Shown here piece by piece: positions 33,971-41,365 of a DNA stretch of 64,000 nucleotides. Positions within the stretch are counted from its first letter, which is position 1, and each line of letters starts with the position of its first letter. The DNA is from Desulfosudis oleivorans (GTDB lineage Bacteria; Desulfobacterota; Desulfobacteria; Desulfobacterales; SURF-7), in the NCBI GenBank assembly GCA_020723325.1, contig DYJD01000027.1:1-64000 (forward strand), in the 5' to 3' direction. The translations under genes and the position numbers were made by a program. A model generated the notes under the pieces. That model saw only the letters and a list, made by a program, of their open reading frames with translations, did not search any database and was not told the DNA's origin.

Positions 33971-35413
33971 CTATAATGTCTCGGACTCTTTATAAAACAA
34001 CTCTACAAATATTGCTCGCATCGCATTTTCAAACATCAGACCAGTACGACGGGCCTTTGCTGCGACTGGTAAACTTGAATGACATTTTTTAAAAGCCTCG
34101 CCTTCTCGGTCCTGCATCATCTCTGCAAATTTTAAATCAATATCTGCGTCTCGCTCAGCTTTTTTAATTTCATTCAACTGCTTAGCTCTTTCCTGTTTTT
34201 CTCTTAGTCTCTTTTCAGCTCTTTCCAAAGCCTTTTCTTCAAACGATTTATAGCCTGCCGGCTTATCGTAATATCTGTGCTTTTTTAAAATAGCATACAA
34301 CCAGTCAAGCACATTTTTTATCGGCTGCCCTTTTTTATCTCTCTCTCCCTTCTCAATCATGTCAAATGCACAATGACATAAAGATTCCAGCATATCTTCA
34401 TCCGAAATTTTTAGTTCAGCCATCCACGATTCAATTTTTTGAATCTTCAATTTATCGTTCCAGTATGCGAGGTCAGGGTTTTTTTGTAATGCGTCGCTTA
34501 GTAAGTTAGTTTCTTTTAAAAACTTACTACTAACTATTATAGAGGGATCAATTCGGTGATTTGGTGATTCGGTTATTCGGTTATCTGCTCGGTTACCCGG
34601 TGATTCGGTTATTCGGTTATCTGCTCGGTTATTCGGTGATTCGGTTATTCGGTTAAAAAATAGATTTGGTTTTAATTTTTTTTGATCGTCATTACTGACT
34701 GGAGTATAACCAAACAGGGGAAAACATCTATCTGTGTCAACAATACAAGTTGTCATTTTGTTTGGACTGCTATTTATTGAAAATCGTTGTAATATATATC
34801 CTTTTTTTATTAAACTTAATGTACGGCTTCGAACATTATCAACAGATACTGGTGGATAAAGTAAATCCCCTATTCCATCTTTTTTTTCACTATCAACCTT
34901 ATATGGTCTATTAAAATAGAGAGCATGTAGCAATTCATATTGTGCTTTGTTAAGGTCGGATGGTTTTTTTGTATAATCTATGGGCGGTAAATTGAATTGT
35001 TTATAGGTGTTTTGGATATCCGGCGATTCGGTTATCCGGTTATCCGGGTATTCGGTTATTCGGCTATCTGCTCGGTTATCCGGTGATTCGGTTATTCGGT
35101 TATCTGCTCGGTTATTCGGTGATTCGGTTATCCGATTATCCGGGTATTCGGTTATTCGGATAGAGGATTCGGTTATCTGCTCGGTTATCCGGTTAGAGGA
35201 TTCGGTGATTCGGTTATCCGGGTATTCGGTTATTCGGTTATTCGGTGGGCCAGTAATAATGCTTTTCTTTGCAACTAAACGATTTCGATCTGATAAACCC
35301 AATGGTTTATTGGGTGCAGAAAATGATTCTATTAATTCTTTCTCCTTTTGTCGCTCTTCAGGATTATGATTTTGCTTTCTTGAATTTTTCAATCTTTCTG
35401 CGAGTCCTGTCAT
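33971..35413 (-). CDS. Winged-helix replication/partition protein containing 8-bp-repeat-encoded NRITESP(D/N) tracts
   Basis: 480 residues. Residues 59-132 and 254-288 are tandem peptides of the type NRITESPD/NRADNRITE, encoded by 8-bp DNA units (24 bases = 8 codons). Between them lies a winged-helix-like domain (QYELLHALYFNRPYKVDSEK, VDNVRSRTLSLIKKGYILQR). The C-terminal part has a helical domain (WLYAILKKHRYYDKPAGYKS) and a coiled coil (EEKALERAEKRLREKQERAK). Location 22 bases downstream of parA suggests a plasmid replication initiator or the ParB-like partner of ParA. The same 8-bp units stand upstream of parA, so the gene may carry copies of its own binding site. Exact role unproven. Confidence 0.7.
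   Translation of the reverse strand: MTGLAERLKNSRKQNHNPEERQKEKELIESFSAPNKPLGLSDRNRLVAKKSIITGPPNNRITEYPDNRITESSNRITEQITESSIRITEYPDNRITESPNNRADNRITESPDNRADSRITEYPDNRITESPDIQNTYKQFNLPPIDYTKKPSDLNKAQYELLHALYFNRPYKVDSEKKDGIGDLLYPPVSVDNVRSRTLSLIKKGYILQRFSINSSPNKMTTCIVDTDRCFPLFGYTPVSNDDQKKLKPNLFFNRITESPNNRADNRITESPGNRADNRITESPNHRIDPSIIVSSKFLKETNLLSDALQKNPDLAYWNDKLKIQKIESWMAELKISDEDMLESLCHCAFDMIEKGERDKKGQPIKNVLDWLYAILKKHRYYDKPAGYKSFEEKALERAEKRLREKQERAKQLNEIKKAERDADIDLKFAEMMQDREGEAFKKCHSSLPVAAKARRTGLMFENAMRAIFVELFYKESETL
34550..34654. repeat. 8-bp tandem repeats inside the coding sequence, block 2
   Basis: On the + strand repeated CGGTTATT/CGGTGATT units with spacers TATCTGCT; translated on the minus strand they give NRITESPxNRAD tracts (residues 254-288). 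Unit length 8 keeps the frame only in multiples of three, and the block obeys that. Confidence 0.85.
35018..35239. repeat. 8-bp tandem repeats inside the coding sequence, block 1
   Basis: The larger block of ATAACCGA/ATCACCGG/ATACCCGG-type units (minus strand), residues 59-132. The part up to 35180 is duplicated exactly, in inverted orientation, at 40131-40376. Confidence 0.88.
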
Positions 35414-35435
35414 GTCAGCACCAAACTATACTATT

Positions 35436-36224
35436 TTAAAAGAATGTTAAAAATTCAGTTGCAAGATTTCGAAAAGATTGTGCTCCTTTTGATTTTTGAG
35501 CGAATGAAAAAATTGTTTGACCTTTAACAAATTCAACACTTTCAAAAAGAGAGCTGGTCGGTATTGAATTTTTAAAAACATTATTTGCACCGAAACGTTC
35601 AATTGCATCATCAATTACAGCTTGATGGGCTGATTTACGTTTATCTACCTTATTTATTAATATTTTTAAAAACCTTAAATCTGGATTTTTATCTTTTTTT
35701 ACGCTGTCCATCAGGTCTAATACCCCTTTTATACCCTCAAGGCTATTTCCTGAGCCTGCGTCCATTGGAATCATAACAAAGTCCGCAGCATATAATGCGT
35801 TATTTACAAATAGGGAAAGAGTGGGGGGGCAATCGATAAAGATAAAATCATAATTATTGACTACGTATTCGCGGACCGCTTTTCGAAGATAAAGGTTGCT
35901 GTTAGGATAGTTTTGGGCTAACGGAATTTCGAGGCCTGATGTTTCGCTAATATTGGGAAGAATAAAAAGATTCTTATGAATGGTTCGATAAATACAATCC
36001 TTAATTTCTACAGGTCTGGTTTCTTCAGGATTTAGTAAATGGTATAAACAGCCCTCGATTCTTGCATCAGGTGGTAAGACGGCTCTTGTGCTATCAGCCT
36101 GGGGATCATTATCTATTATTAATGTTTTTTTATTTTTATACGAAAGGGCGGCTGAAAGATTCACCGTAAAGGTCGTTTTACCAACACCGCCTTTATAATT
36201 AGAGACAGCTCCGATCAGCCCCAT
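35436..36224 (-). CDS. parA: ParA partition ATPase
   Basis: 262 residues with deviant Walker A NYKGGVGKTTFTVNLSAAL at the N-terminus, IIDNDPQADST (motif A'), and DFIFIDCPPTLSLFVNNAL (Walker B). This is the short (type Ib-like or Soj-like) form without an N-terminal HTH. It would segregate the element together with a centromere-binding partner, probably the downstream winged-helix protein. Upstream sequence carries 8-bp tandem repeats. Confidence 0.93.
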   Translation of the reverse strand: MGLIGAVSNYKGGVGKTTFTVNLSAALSYKNKKTLIIDNDPQADSTRAVLPPDARIEGCLYHLLNPEETRPVEIKDCIYRTIHKNLFILPNISETSGLEIPLAQNYPNSNLYLRKAVREYVVNNYDFIFIDCPPTLSLFVNNALYAADFVMIPMDAGSGNSLEGIKGVLDLMDSVKKDKNPDLRFLKILINKVDKRKSAHQAVIDDAIERFGANNVFKNSIPTSSLFESVEFVKGQTIFSFAQKSKGAQSFRNLATEFLTFF

Positions 36225-36450
36225 TATTATATCCTTTTTGTTCTGAGGTTATTATTTTTGATTCTACCGATACAATATAACTATATGTATGTCAATAAAT
36301 TTTTGCCTTTGATATGTCCTTATTGTATCTTTTTTAACTCTCTAATCTATATATTGAAGAATAATATTTTTAAATTTTAACATATATAACTTGCTTATTT
36401 TATAGCCTTCCAATTCAAGTCTATGTAAAGCGTTGGGCGAGCCTTTATAG

Positions 36451-36514
36451 ATAACCGAATCACCGGATAACCGGATAACCGGATAACCGGATAACCGGAT
36501 AACCGGATAACCGA
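36451..36514. repeat. Iteron-like 8-bp tandem repeats upstream of parA
   Basis: Eight contiguous 8-bp units: ATAACCGA, ATCACCGG, five ATAACCGG and a final ATAACCGA. They lie 227 bases upstream of parA in a 327-base gene-free stretch (36225-36551), next to AT-rich DNA. Candidates for a centromere (parS-like) or replication iterons. The remaining gap sequence (36225-36450) is AT-rich and otherwise featureless to me. Confidence 0.75.
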
Positions 36515-36551
36515 AAAGTAAACTCTTGGACACCTTAAGGATAGGGTTGTT

Positions 36552-36568
36552 TTGTTACAAGGTAACAA
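36552..36568. promoter_or_regulatory. Dispersed palindromic operator, copy 4
   Basis: Perfect TTGTTACAAGGTAACAA, followed by a truncated frame (LAELNEAIQFFEDNKKMK) that runs into the GC-rich element at 36654. The downstream sequence resembles that after copy 7 (46780), suggesting a lost gene start. Confidence 0.6.
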
Positions 36569-36574
36569 ACCGCA

Positions 36575-36653
36575 TACTAAAAAAAACAGCTTGGCGGAAC
36601 TAAATGAGGCAATTCAGTTCTTCGAGGACAACAAAAAAATGAAAGGAAATTTT
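36575..36653 (+). pseudogene. Remnant of a small gene interrupted by the GC element
   Basis: After operator copy 4 the frame reads TKKNSLAELNEAIQFFEDNK and then continues into the multi-hairpin element, where the peptide becomes low complexity. There is no good start codon. I interpret it as the 5' part of a small gene whose 3' part was replaced. Confidence 0.3.
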
Positions 36654-36762
36654 GGGCGTTGCGACGCAAACTACGCGCCGCTGCTCTGCAGGGGCCAGGT
36701 CCCGGCAAACTACGCCGGGACTGGCGGCAAACTGCGCCGCCACCCCTGCGGCCGCTAACGCC
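36654..36762. repeat. Multi-hairpin GC element, copy 1
   Basis: First of three copies of a ~110-base GC-rich element that can fold into a branched structure: outer stem GGCGTT.GCG/CGC.TAACGCC, arm 1 CGGCGC/GCGCCG in the other copies (reduced here), a long arm with CCAGGTCCCGGC, and arm 3 GGCGGC/GCCGCC, each capped by a CAAACT(A/G)C loop. This copy lacks one C in the long arm (GGGACTGG). It stands upstream of the promoter module at 37141-37446. The stretch 36763-37140 has no gene. Confidence 0.75.
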
Positions 36763-37170
36763 GTGGCAGCATCTCCCTCCGAACCATTAACTTGGACGTT
36801 GTTTTGCTAAGCTCCGGTCCAAGAACCTGGAAAACAATTCGGATGAAATCACTATTTTGAAAAGCCCTCCAATATGTCCATAAAACAGGGATGAATTCCG
36901 GCAAAACCAACCGCCAAAAGGAACAGCTTCTTTTGGCAATTGGCTTTGCTATTCAGAATTCATTGAGTAGGTTGCTGGGACTGAATAAGGTATTCTGTCT
37001 GAATTTTTTTACTTCCCTTCTTAAGGGCGAAAGGGAAGTAAAAAATATTCATGTTTGATTTATTAAAGACTTCAAAACGCAAGGCGTTTAATCCTTCATT
37101 GCTTCGCTACAAGGTAGGAAATCTATATCGTTGTTTGTGGTAGTAATATCGCGCAAAGTTTGGATTAATA

Positions 37171-37184
37171 ATGAATTAATTCAT
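37171..37184. promoter_or_regulatory. Palindrome ATGAATTAATTCAT in promoter module 1
   Basis: A perfect 14-bp palindrome about 130 bases upstream of the promoter; module 2 has ATGAATTGATTCAT (41084-41097) and module 3 ATGAATCGATTCAT (44937-44950). A candidate operator. Confidence 0.45.
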
Positions 37185-37315
37185 GATATTATGAATATTT
37201 AGCCGGCAATAAGTAATTGAATTTTTTGATAAAAATAAATGATAATTATTTTATAACTAATTGTAATTATTATTAAAAATATCTTAAATAATTTATAAAA
37301 ATAGTGATTATTTGC

Positions 37316-37344
37316 TTGACATATAATTACTAGTTAGCTATATT
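37316..37344 (+). promoter_or_regulatory. Promoter of cassette 1 (DUF932 operon)
   Basis: Consensus -35 TTGACA (37316-37321), 17-base spacer and -10 TATATT (37339-37344). The same promoter in the same sequence context recurs at 41229-41257 and 45082-45110. A strong sigma-70 type promoter; transcript start would be near 37351. Confidence 0.8.
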
Positions 37345-37377
37345 GTAATCAAAAAGACGGGAAACAAGAAGTAAAAA

Positions 37378-37408
37378 ACCCGCCTCCTGGGCAAACAGGA
37401 AAGCGGGT
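37378..37408 (+). promoter_or_regulatory. Structured 5' leader of cassette 1
   Basis: Hairpin ACCCGC...GCGGGT enclosing an inner CCTG/CAGG pair with a GGCAAA loop, in the 5' UTR between promoter and start. Identical in cassette 2 and, with compensating base changes, repeated at 43619-43647. Candidate cis-regulatory RNA. Confidence 0.6.
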
Positions 37409-37452
37409 CAAGATTCCCCTTCAACCACTTCAAAGCCAAAAGGAGAATGACT

Positions 37453-38268
37453 ATGTTTAGACCAAACCGTAACCGCCTGTCAAGCTATTTGCCACTGACC
37501 AACCAAGATATCCTTGATGCCGCCCCCTCTGTCGGTGCTGTATCGCCTCATGCCGAAGTATCCGACCGTTACCAAATGATCCCCACCATTGCCATCGTTG
37601 ACATGATGAGAAAAGAAGGCTGGCAACCCATGCAGGTTTCTGAAGTAAGAGCCAAGGAAGAGGGGAGAAGGGGCTTTCAAAAACACCTTATCCGGTTTCA
37701 GCATAATGATTTGATTTTGGGTGATGAGGCCATTGACGCTGTTTTGGTAAATTCCCATGACCGCTCTTGCGCCTATCAGTTCTTTACCGGGGTTTACCGG
37801 TTTATCTGCTCAAATGGTATGATTGTCGGCGATACCTTTGAAAGAATATCGATTCGCCACATGAACTTCCAGCCGGAGGAAGTCATTGAAGCAAGCTATA
37901 AAATTCTGGATGATGCACCGGCGATCGGTGAAAAAATCAAAGAAATGAAATCGATTGCCTTGACCGATGCAGAAAAGGCCGCCTATGCCGGCGCTGCCCT
38001 TCAATTGGTGTATGACGAGACGGACCAGGCGCCCTACAGGGCCGAAAAACTCCTATCCCCCAAACGCTCATATGACCGCGATCCCGACCTCTGGAAAACC
38101 TTTAATTCGGTGCAGGAAAATATCATGAAAGGTGGAATCCGCGGCTTGAATCCAAAAACCCGAAAACCAGTGACCACCCGACAAATCACCTCTATTGATA
38201 AAAATGTCAAACTGAATCGCGCCCTCTGGACCCTAACTGAAAAAATGATGGAGCTGAAACGCGGTTAA
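37453..38268 (+). CDS. DUF932 protein (phage/plasmid-like, TIGR03299 type)
   Basis: About 271 residues; ATG 37453 is at the right distance from AAGGAG, the ATG at 37447 too close. Typical DUF932 segments: DRYQMIPTIAIVDMMRKEGW, HLIRFQHNDLILGDEAIDAV, TGVYRFICSNGMIVG and a C-terminal TSIDKNVKLNRALWTLTEKM. The family is very common in leading regions of conjugative plasmids and in phages; its molecular role is not established. First gene of cassette 1. Confidence 0.92.
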   Translation: MFRPNRNRLSSYLPLTNQDILDAAPSVGAVSPHAEVSDRYQMIPTIAIVDMMRKEGWQPMQVSEVRAKEEGRRGFQKHLIRFQHNDLILGDEAIDAVLVNSHDRSCAYQFFTGVYRFICSNGMIVGDTFERISIRHMNFQPEEVIEASYKILDDAPAIGEKIKEMKSIALTDAEKAAYAGAALQLVYDETDQAPYRAEKLLSPKRSYDRDPDLWKTFNSVQENIMKGGIRGLNPKTRKPVTTRQITSIDKNVKLNRALWTLTEKMMELKRG

Positions 38269-38276
38269 TTAAAGGA

Positions 38277-38298
38277 TTGCCCCTCTACGGAGGGGCAA
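38277..38298 (+). other. Intercistronic hairpin
   Basis: TTGCCCCT / AGGGGCAA stem of 8 bp with a 6-base loop directly between DUF932 and the next gene, upstream of its ribosome site. Possibly an mRNA stabiliser or partial terminator. Confidence 0.5.
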
Positions 38299-38316
38299 CA
38301 AAAACGAGGTGATGAA

Positions 38317-38634
38317 ATGTCAAATCAAATAGCCCAAAACATACTTCTGCAACTTGGCGGAAATCGATTTAAGACAATGACAGGCGCAAAAAATTTTCTG
38401 GCAGGGGATAGCTATCTACTCTTTACAATCCCCAAATGCAACAAAGGCGGGATCAACTTGGTGATGATTTCGTTGAATGGTCTAGACCTTTACGACATGG
38501 CTTTTTTAAGGGTCAAAAAAAAACGTAATTCTATTGAATATGATCAACAGGTCATCGCTGAAGTTAAAAATATTTACTTCGATATGTTGCAAACAATTTT
38601 TACCGAACAGACCGGGCTTTATACTCACTTATGA
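38317..38634 (+). CDS. Conserved plasmid hypothetical protein (105 aa)
   Basis: Starts after GAGGTGATG. Sequence NILLQLGGNRFKTMTGAKNF, then GGINLVMISLNGLDLYDMAF, matches a small protein I have seen next to DUF932 genes on plasmids and phages; no function known. Followed after 9 bases by another small gene. Confidence 0.75.
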   Translation: MSNQIAQNILLQLGGNRFKTMTGAKNFLAGDSYLLFTIPKCNKGGINLVMISLNGLDLYDMAFLRVKKKRNSIEYDQQVIAEVKNIYFDMLQTIFTEQTGLYTHL

Positions 38635-38643
38635 GGTGACGAT

Positions 38644-38913
38644 ATGATGTTTGAATTGGATGAAATTTTACATTGTGTAAGCCTGCTGAATGACAACAAT
38701 GAAGGAAGGGCGGAATACAATTTTATTAGAGCAATAAGCCTGCCGCGTGTTGGAAATAAAGGAGTAGTGACCCTTGATCGAGTCGGCGAAGCGACTAAGA
38801 CCATCTGTCAAATGACACGAATATCAAAGGACCCTGAATGCTGGGAAGTAGAAGGAGGAAACGACTTTTTCAGAAGGCTTTTTTATGAACGCATACAGGC
38901 GGTAAAGCGATAG
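38644..38913 (+). CDS. Hypothetical protein (89 aa)
   Basis: Preceded by GAGGTGACGAT. Helical N-terminus (FELDEILHCVSLLNDNNEGR) and DPECWEVEGGNDFFRRLFYE near the end. No family recognised. Last gene of cassette 1 before a terminator. Confidence 0.6.
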   Translation: MMFELDEILHCVSLLNDNNEGRAEYNFIRAISLPRVGNKGVVTLDRVGEATKTICQMTRISKDPECWEVEGGNDFFRRLFYERIQAVKR

Positions 38914-38922
38914 TAAAAAAAG

Positions 38923-38950
38923 AAGCCCCTTGTTGGAGGGGCTTTACTCT
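38923..38950 (+). terminator. Rho-independent terminator of cassette 1
   Basis: Stem AAGCCCCT / AGGGGCTT with a 6-base loop and a short T-containing tail (TTTACTCT). Confidence 0.65.
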
Positions 38951-38971
38951 AATAAAATGGGAGAATCTATC

Positions 38972-39028
38972 ATGGGAATTGGAGCTTATAATCGGGGTTC
39001 AAACGGTATCCGTCAAAGAATTAATTAG
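38972..39028 (+). CDS. Possible 18-residue peptide
   Basis: ATG after GGGAGAATCTATC encodes MGIGAYNRGSNGIRQRIN. The ribosome site is good and it directly follows the terminator hairpin, but its size makes coding uncertain; it may be the remnant of a longer gene. Confidence 0.3.
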   Translation: MGIGAYNRGSNGIRQRIN

Positions 39029-39104
39029 GTTATGGTCAATTTTAATACCGCGATTTGACTATTTTTTTATTGACTTTTATACTAAATTTTAGTATAGATT
39101 CCCT

Positions 39105-39383
39105 ATGAACTGGAAAATTACTGTAACAAAAAAAGTTCAAAAACAAATAGATTGCCTCCCAGAGCAGGCAAGAAAAAACCTTGCCCTTTTGGCAAAAGAA
39201 ATGGAAAGCTATGGGCCGATTAGGGGTAACTGGCCTAATTACAGCCCATTAAAAGGTAACCGACACCATTGCCATATAAAAAAGGGCAGGCCAACCTATG
39301 TTGCAGTATGGGAAATAATAAATAAAGAAATTAGAATAATTGAGGTCATTTATGCAGGTACACACGAAAAAGCGCCGTACTGA
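39105..39383 (+). CDS. higB: RelE/HigB-type toxin
   Basis: 92 residues of RelE-superfamily pattern: WKITVTKKVQKQIDCLPEQA at the N-terminus, the core SPLKGNRHHCHIKKGRPTYV, and a C-terminal IRIIEVIYAGTHEKAPY. Such toxins cut mRNA at the ribosome. The toxin comes before the antitoxin, the HigBA order, and overlaps it by 32 bases. The AT-rich promoter region (39040-39104) carries TTGACT and TATACT-like hexamers. Confidence 0.85.
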   Translation: MNWKITVTKKVQKQIDCLPEQARKNLALLAKEMESYGPIRGNWPNYSPLKGNRHHCHIKKGRPTYVAVWEIINKEIRIIEVIYAGTHEKAPY

Positions 39384-39702
39384 AAGAATTGAATTGCGAT
39401 TTGTCGGACCAAGCGACAAGCAGCAAAATGCTATAGATCTTTTAAAGCCACTTGGCTTTTTGAGTGTTACGGATTCAATCCCTTGGCGGGAAGCATTCCC
39501 TTATTCTAAAGAGGCCCTGCCGGGCGTCTGTCTATCAGGAGCAAGAAGCAAGGAAGGTATTACTCAGCAAGAGCTGTCAAGGCTAACCGGGATTCCTCAA
39601 CGGCACATTTCCGAGATGGAACACGGAAAACGGCCTATCGGAAAGGAAAATGCAAAGAAGCTGGGGAAGGCCCTTAATGTCGGTTATAAGGTTTTTTTAT
39701 AG
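39352..39702 (+). CDS. higA: XRE-family antitoxin
   Basis: 116 residues from ATG 39352 (GAGG upstream); C-terminal HTH_3 domain with SKEGITQQELSRLTGIPQRH and ISEMEHGKRPIGKENAKKLG. It would neutralise the toxin and repress the operon. Confidence 0.85.
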   Translation: MQVHTKKRRTERIELRFVGPSDKQQNAIDLLKPLGFLSVTDSIPWREAFPYSKEALPGVCLSGARSKEGITQQELSRLTGIPQRHISEMEHGKRPIGKENAKKLGKALNVGYKVFL

Positions 39703-39756
39703 CCATCATATTTATAGCCCAGAATTGCTGGTTTTCAGCAAAGCCAAGGCAGCGTG

Positions 39757-39947
39757 CAGCCATTTTGCGCTCCGCCTCCCTAGCCTAAACCTTTGCAATA
39801 AGACCTCGACTTTGAATCTAACAGAGCGCAAATTTGCCGGCACGGCCCACCCTGCAAAGGGTGTTTTTATTCCATACAAGAATCTATCGCCTACCAGGCA
39901 TTAAGCCAATTTGTCGTTCCCACGCCCCGGCGGGCGCAAAATGGCTG
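39757..39947. repeat. Non-coding repeat bounded by CAGCCATTTTGCGC inverted ends, copy A
   Basis: Starts CAGCCATTTTGCGC and ends GCGCAAAATGGCTG, a perfect 14-bp terminal inverted repeat, with about 190 bases between the outer ends. A second copy of the same length lies at 49291-49480 at about 80% identity, and similarity continues beyond it to about 40018. No gene; MITE-like or other structural element. Confidence 0.7.
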
Positions 39948-40042
39948 CAACAAGGTGTTCCATCAAAAAATTTAAATTCGCTGCGCTAACAATCTTGCGC
40001 GAGGACGCGCTTTGTATTCCTTCCCGCCCTCCACCCATATAA

Positions 40043-40070
40043 ACCCGGCCGGATACGGCCGGGTCCCTTC
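40043..40070 (+). terminator. GC-rich hairpin terminator-like element
   Basis: ACCCGGCC/GGCCGGGT stem with loop GGATAC followed by CCCTTCTTC. A close relative stands at 44121-44155 at the start of the other copy of this intercassette region. Confidence 0.55.
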
Positions 40071-40130
40071 TTCGAAGTTTAAATAAATATATGGACACCT
40101 GGGCACCTCAGTAATTAAATAACAGGGAAG

Positions 40131-40376
40131 GCAGATAACCGAATCCTCTATCCGAATAACCGAATACCCGGATAATCGGATAACCGAATCACCGAATAAC
40201 CGAGCAGATAACCGAATAACCGAATCACCGGATAACCGAGCAGATAGCCGAATAACCGAATACCCGGATAACCGGATAACCGAATCGCCGGATATCCAAA
40301 ACACCTATAAACAATTCAATTTACCGCCCATAGATTATACAAAAAAACCATCCGACCTTAACAAAGCACAATATGA
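40131..40376 (-). repeat. Exact inverted duplicate (246 bp) of the rep gene repeat region
   Basis: By eye this stretch is identical to the reverse complement of 34935-35180, i.e. codons 79-160 of the winged-helix gene, including the 8-bp repeats. It has no start codon of its own and stops being similar at 40376, where the sequence returns to the intercassette repeat (TCGGACAAGCG, as at 44230). It is therefore an insertion of iteron-bearing DNA into this intercassette region. Confidence 0.85.
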
Positions 40377-40401
40377 TCGGACAAGCGACGGGTGCTTGAT
40401 C

Positions 40402-40418
40402 TTGTTACAAGGTAACTA
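40402..40418. promoter_or_regulatory. Dispersed palindromic operator, copy 5
   Basis: TTGTTACAAGGTAACTA, one mismatch in the outer arm compared with the perfect palindrome, shared with copy 6. Confidence 0.55.
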
Positions 40419-40519
40419 ATATTTCAGAAGCACCAGACAACAATATAGGAACAGCATAGGGACAGTATGTTGAAACTCATGCCGGCAAAGCCAGGGGCTC
40501 TTACATGAAAACTGATTTT

Positions 40520-40629
40520 GGGCGTTGCGGCGCAAACTACGCGCCGCCGCTCTGCAGGGGCCAGGTCCCGGCAAACTACGCCGGGACCTGGCGGCAAACT
40601 GCGCCGCCACCCCTGCGGCCGCTAACGCC
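40520..40629. repeat. Multi-hairpin GC element, copy 2 (best folded)
   Basis: Complete form: outer stem GGCGTT-GCGGC/GCCGC-TAACGCC, arm 1 CGGCGC-AAACTAC-GCGCCG, inner stem CTGCAGGGG/CCCCTGCGG enclosing a 12-bp arm CCAGGTCCCGGC with loop AAACTAC and its perfect complement, and arm 3 GGCGGC-AAACTGC-GCCGCC. The three hairpin loops are nearly the same 7-base sequence. Confidence 0.8.
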
Positions 40630-41083
40630 GTGGGACCGCCTCCCTTCCGAACCATTACCTTGGACGTTGTTTTGCTAAGCTCCGAACCAAGGACCTGGAA
40701 AATAATACAGCAGCAGGCTTTCAGCACTGCATTAGCTCGGGCTTACAGCACCGAGCATTATTGCTTGCGTTCCGCAATGCGTAATGAAAGCCACCAACGC
40801 CCAGAAACCCAGGTGGGGCCTCCATTGCCGTGCAAGATTGTAATGCCAAAGACCACAGGCCATTAATTTTTAGGTAAGCCGATAGTCACGTTCTTTATCA
40901 TTTCAAAGGATATTGATTACAGTTTGACTACTTCAGCTCGGCTGTTAAAGAGAAAAAATAACCCGCAAAGGCCATTCCAGGGTAGCAAGGCAGCTATTGG
41001 GGGATAAGCCGCTTTAGGGCTATATAGGAAAGTTATAGTTATTTTTATATGGTATATTTTTGGATATAGTTATTGCATTAATA

Positions 41084-41097
41084 ATGAATTGATTCAT
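41084..41097. promoter_or_regulatory. Palindrome ATGAATTGATTCAT in promoter module 2
   Basis: Equivalent of 37171-37184 with a changed centre; candidate operator. Confidence 0.4.
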
Positions 41098-41228
41098 TAT
41101 ATTATGAATATTTGGCCAACAATAAGTAATTGGATTTTTTGATAAAAATAAATTATAGTTATTTTATAACTAATTGTAAATATTATTAAAAACCGCTTAA
41201 AATATTAATAAAAATAATACTTTTTTGC

Positions 41229-41257
41229 TTGACATATAATTACTAGTTAGCTATATT
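41229..41257 (+). promoter_or_regulatory. Promoter of cassette 2
   Basis: TTGACA (41229-41234), 17-base spacer, TATATT (41252-41257), same context as the other two copies. Confidence 0.8.
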
Positions 41258-41290
41258 GAAATCAAAAAGACGGGAAACAAGAAGTAAAAA

Positions 41291-41321
41291 ACCCGCCTCC
41301 TGGGCAAACAGGAAAGCGGGT
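41291..41321 (+). promoter_or_regulatory. Structured 5' leader of cassette 2
   Basis: Identical hairpin to 37378-37408, followed by the same 5' UTR up to AAGGAGAATGACTATG. Confidence 0.6.
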
Positions 41322-41365
41322 CAAGATTCCCCTTCAACCACTTCAAAGCCAAAAGGAGAATGACT

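Larger units (their letters stand above)
40377..41271. repeat. Long direct repeat (895 bp), copy 1
   Basis: Near-identical to 44230-45124 and of equal length. Contains operator copy 5, GC element copy 2, about 400 bases of unique-looking non-coding DNA (40720-41040) and promoter module 2. No convincing gene. Recombination between the copies would delete the 41-44 kb methyltransferase cassette. Confidence 0.85.

Noticed and set aside
33871..34092. A 73-codon + strand frame
   Set aside because: Runs through the terminator and antisense to the rep/par gene end; not a gene.
36654..36762. Integron attC sites
   Set aside because: The element has paired arms but lacks the GTTRRRY/RYYYAAC core pair and no integron integrase is present.
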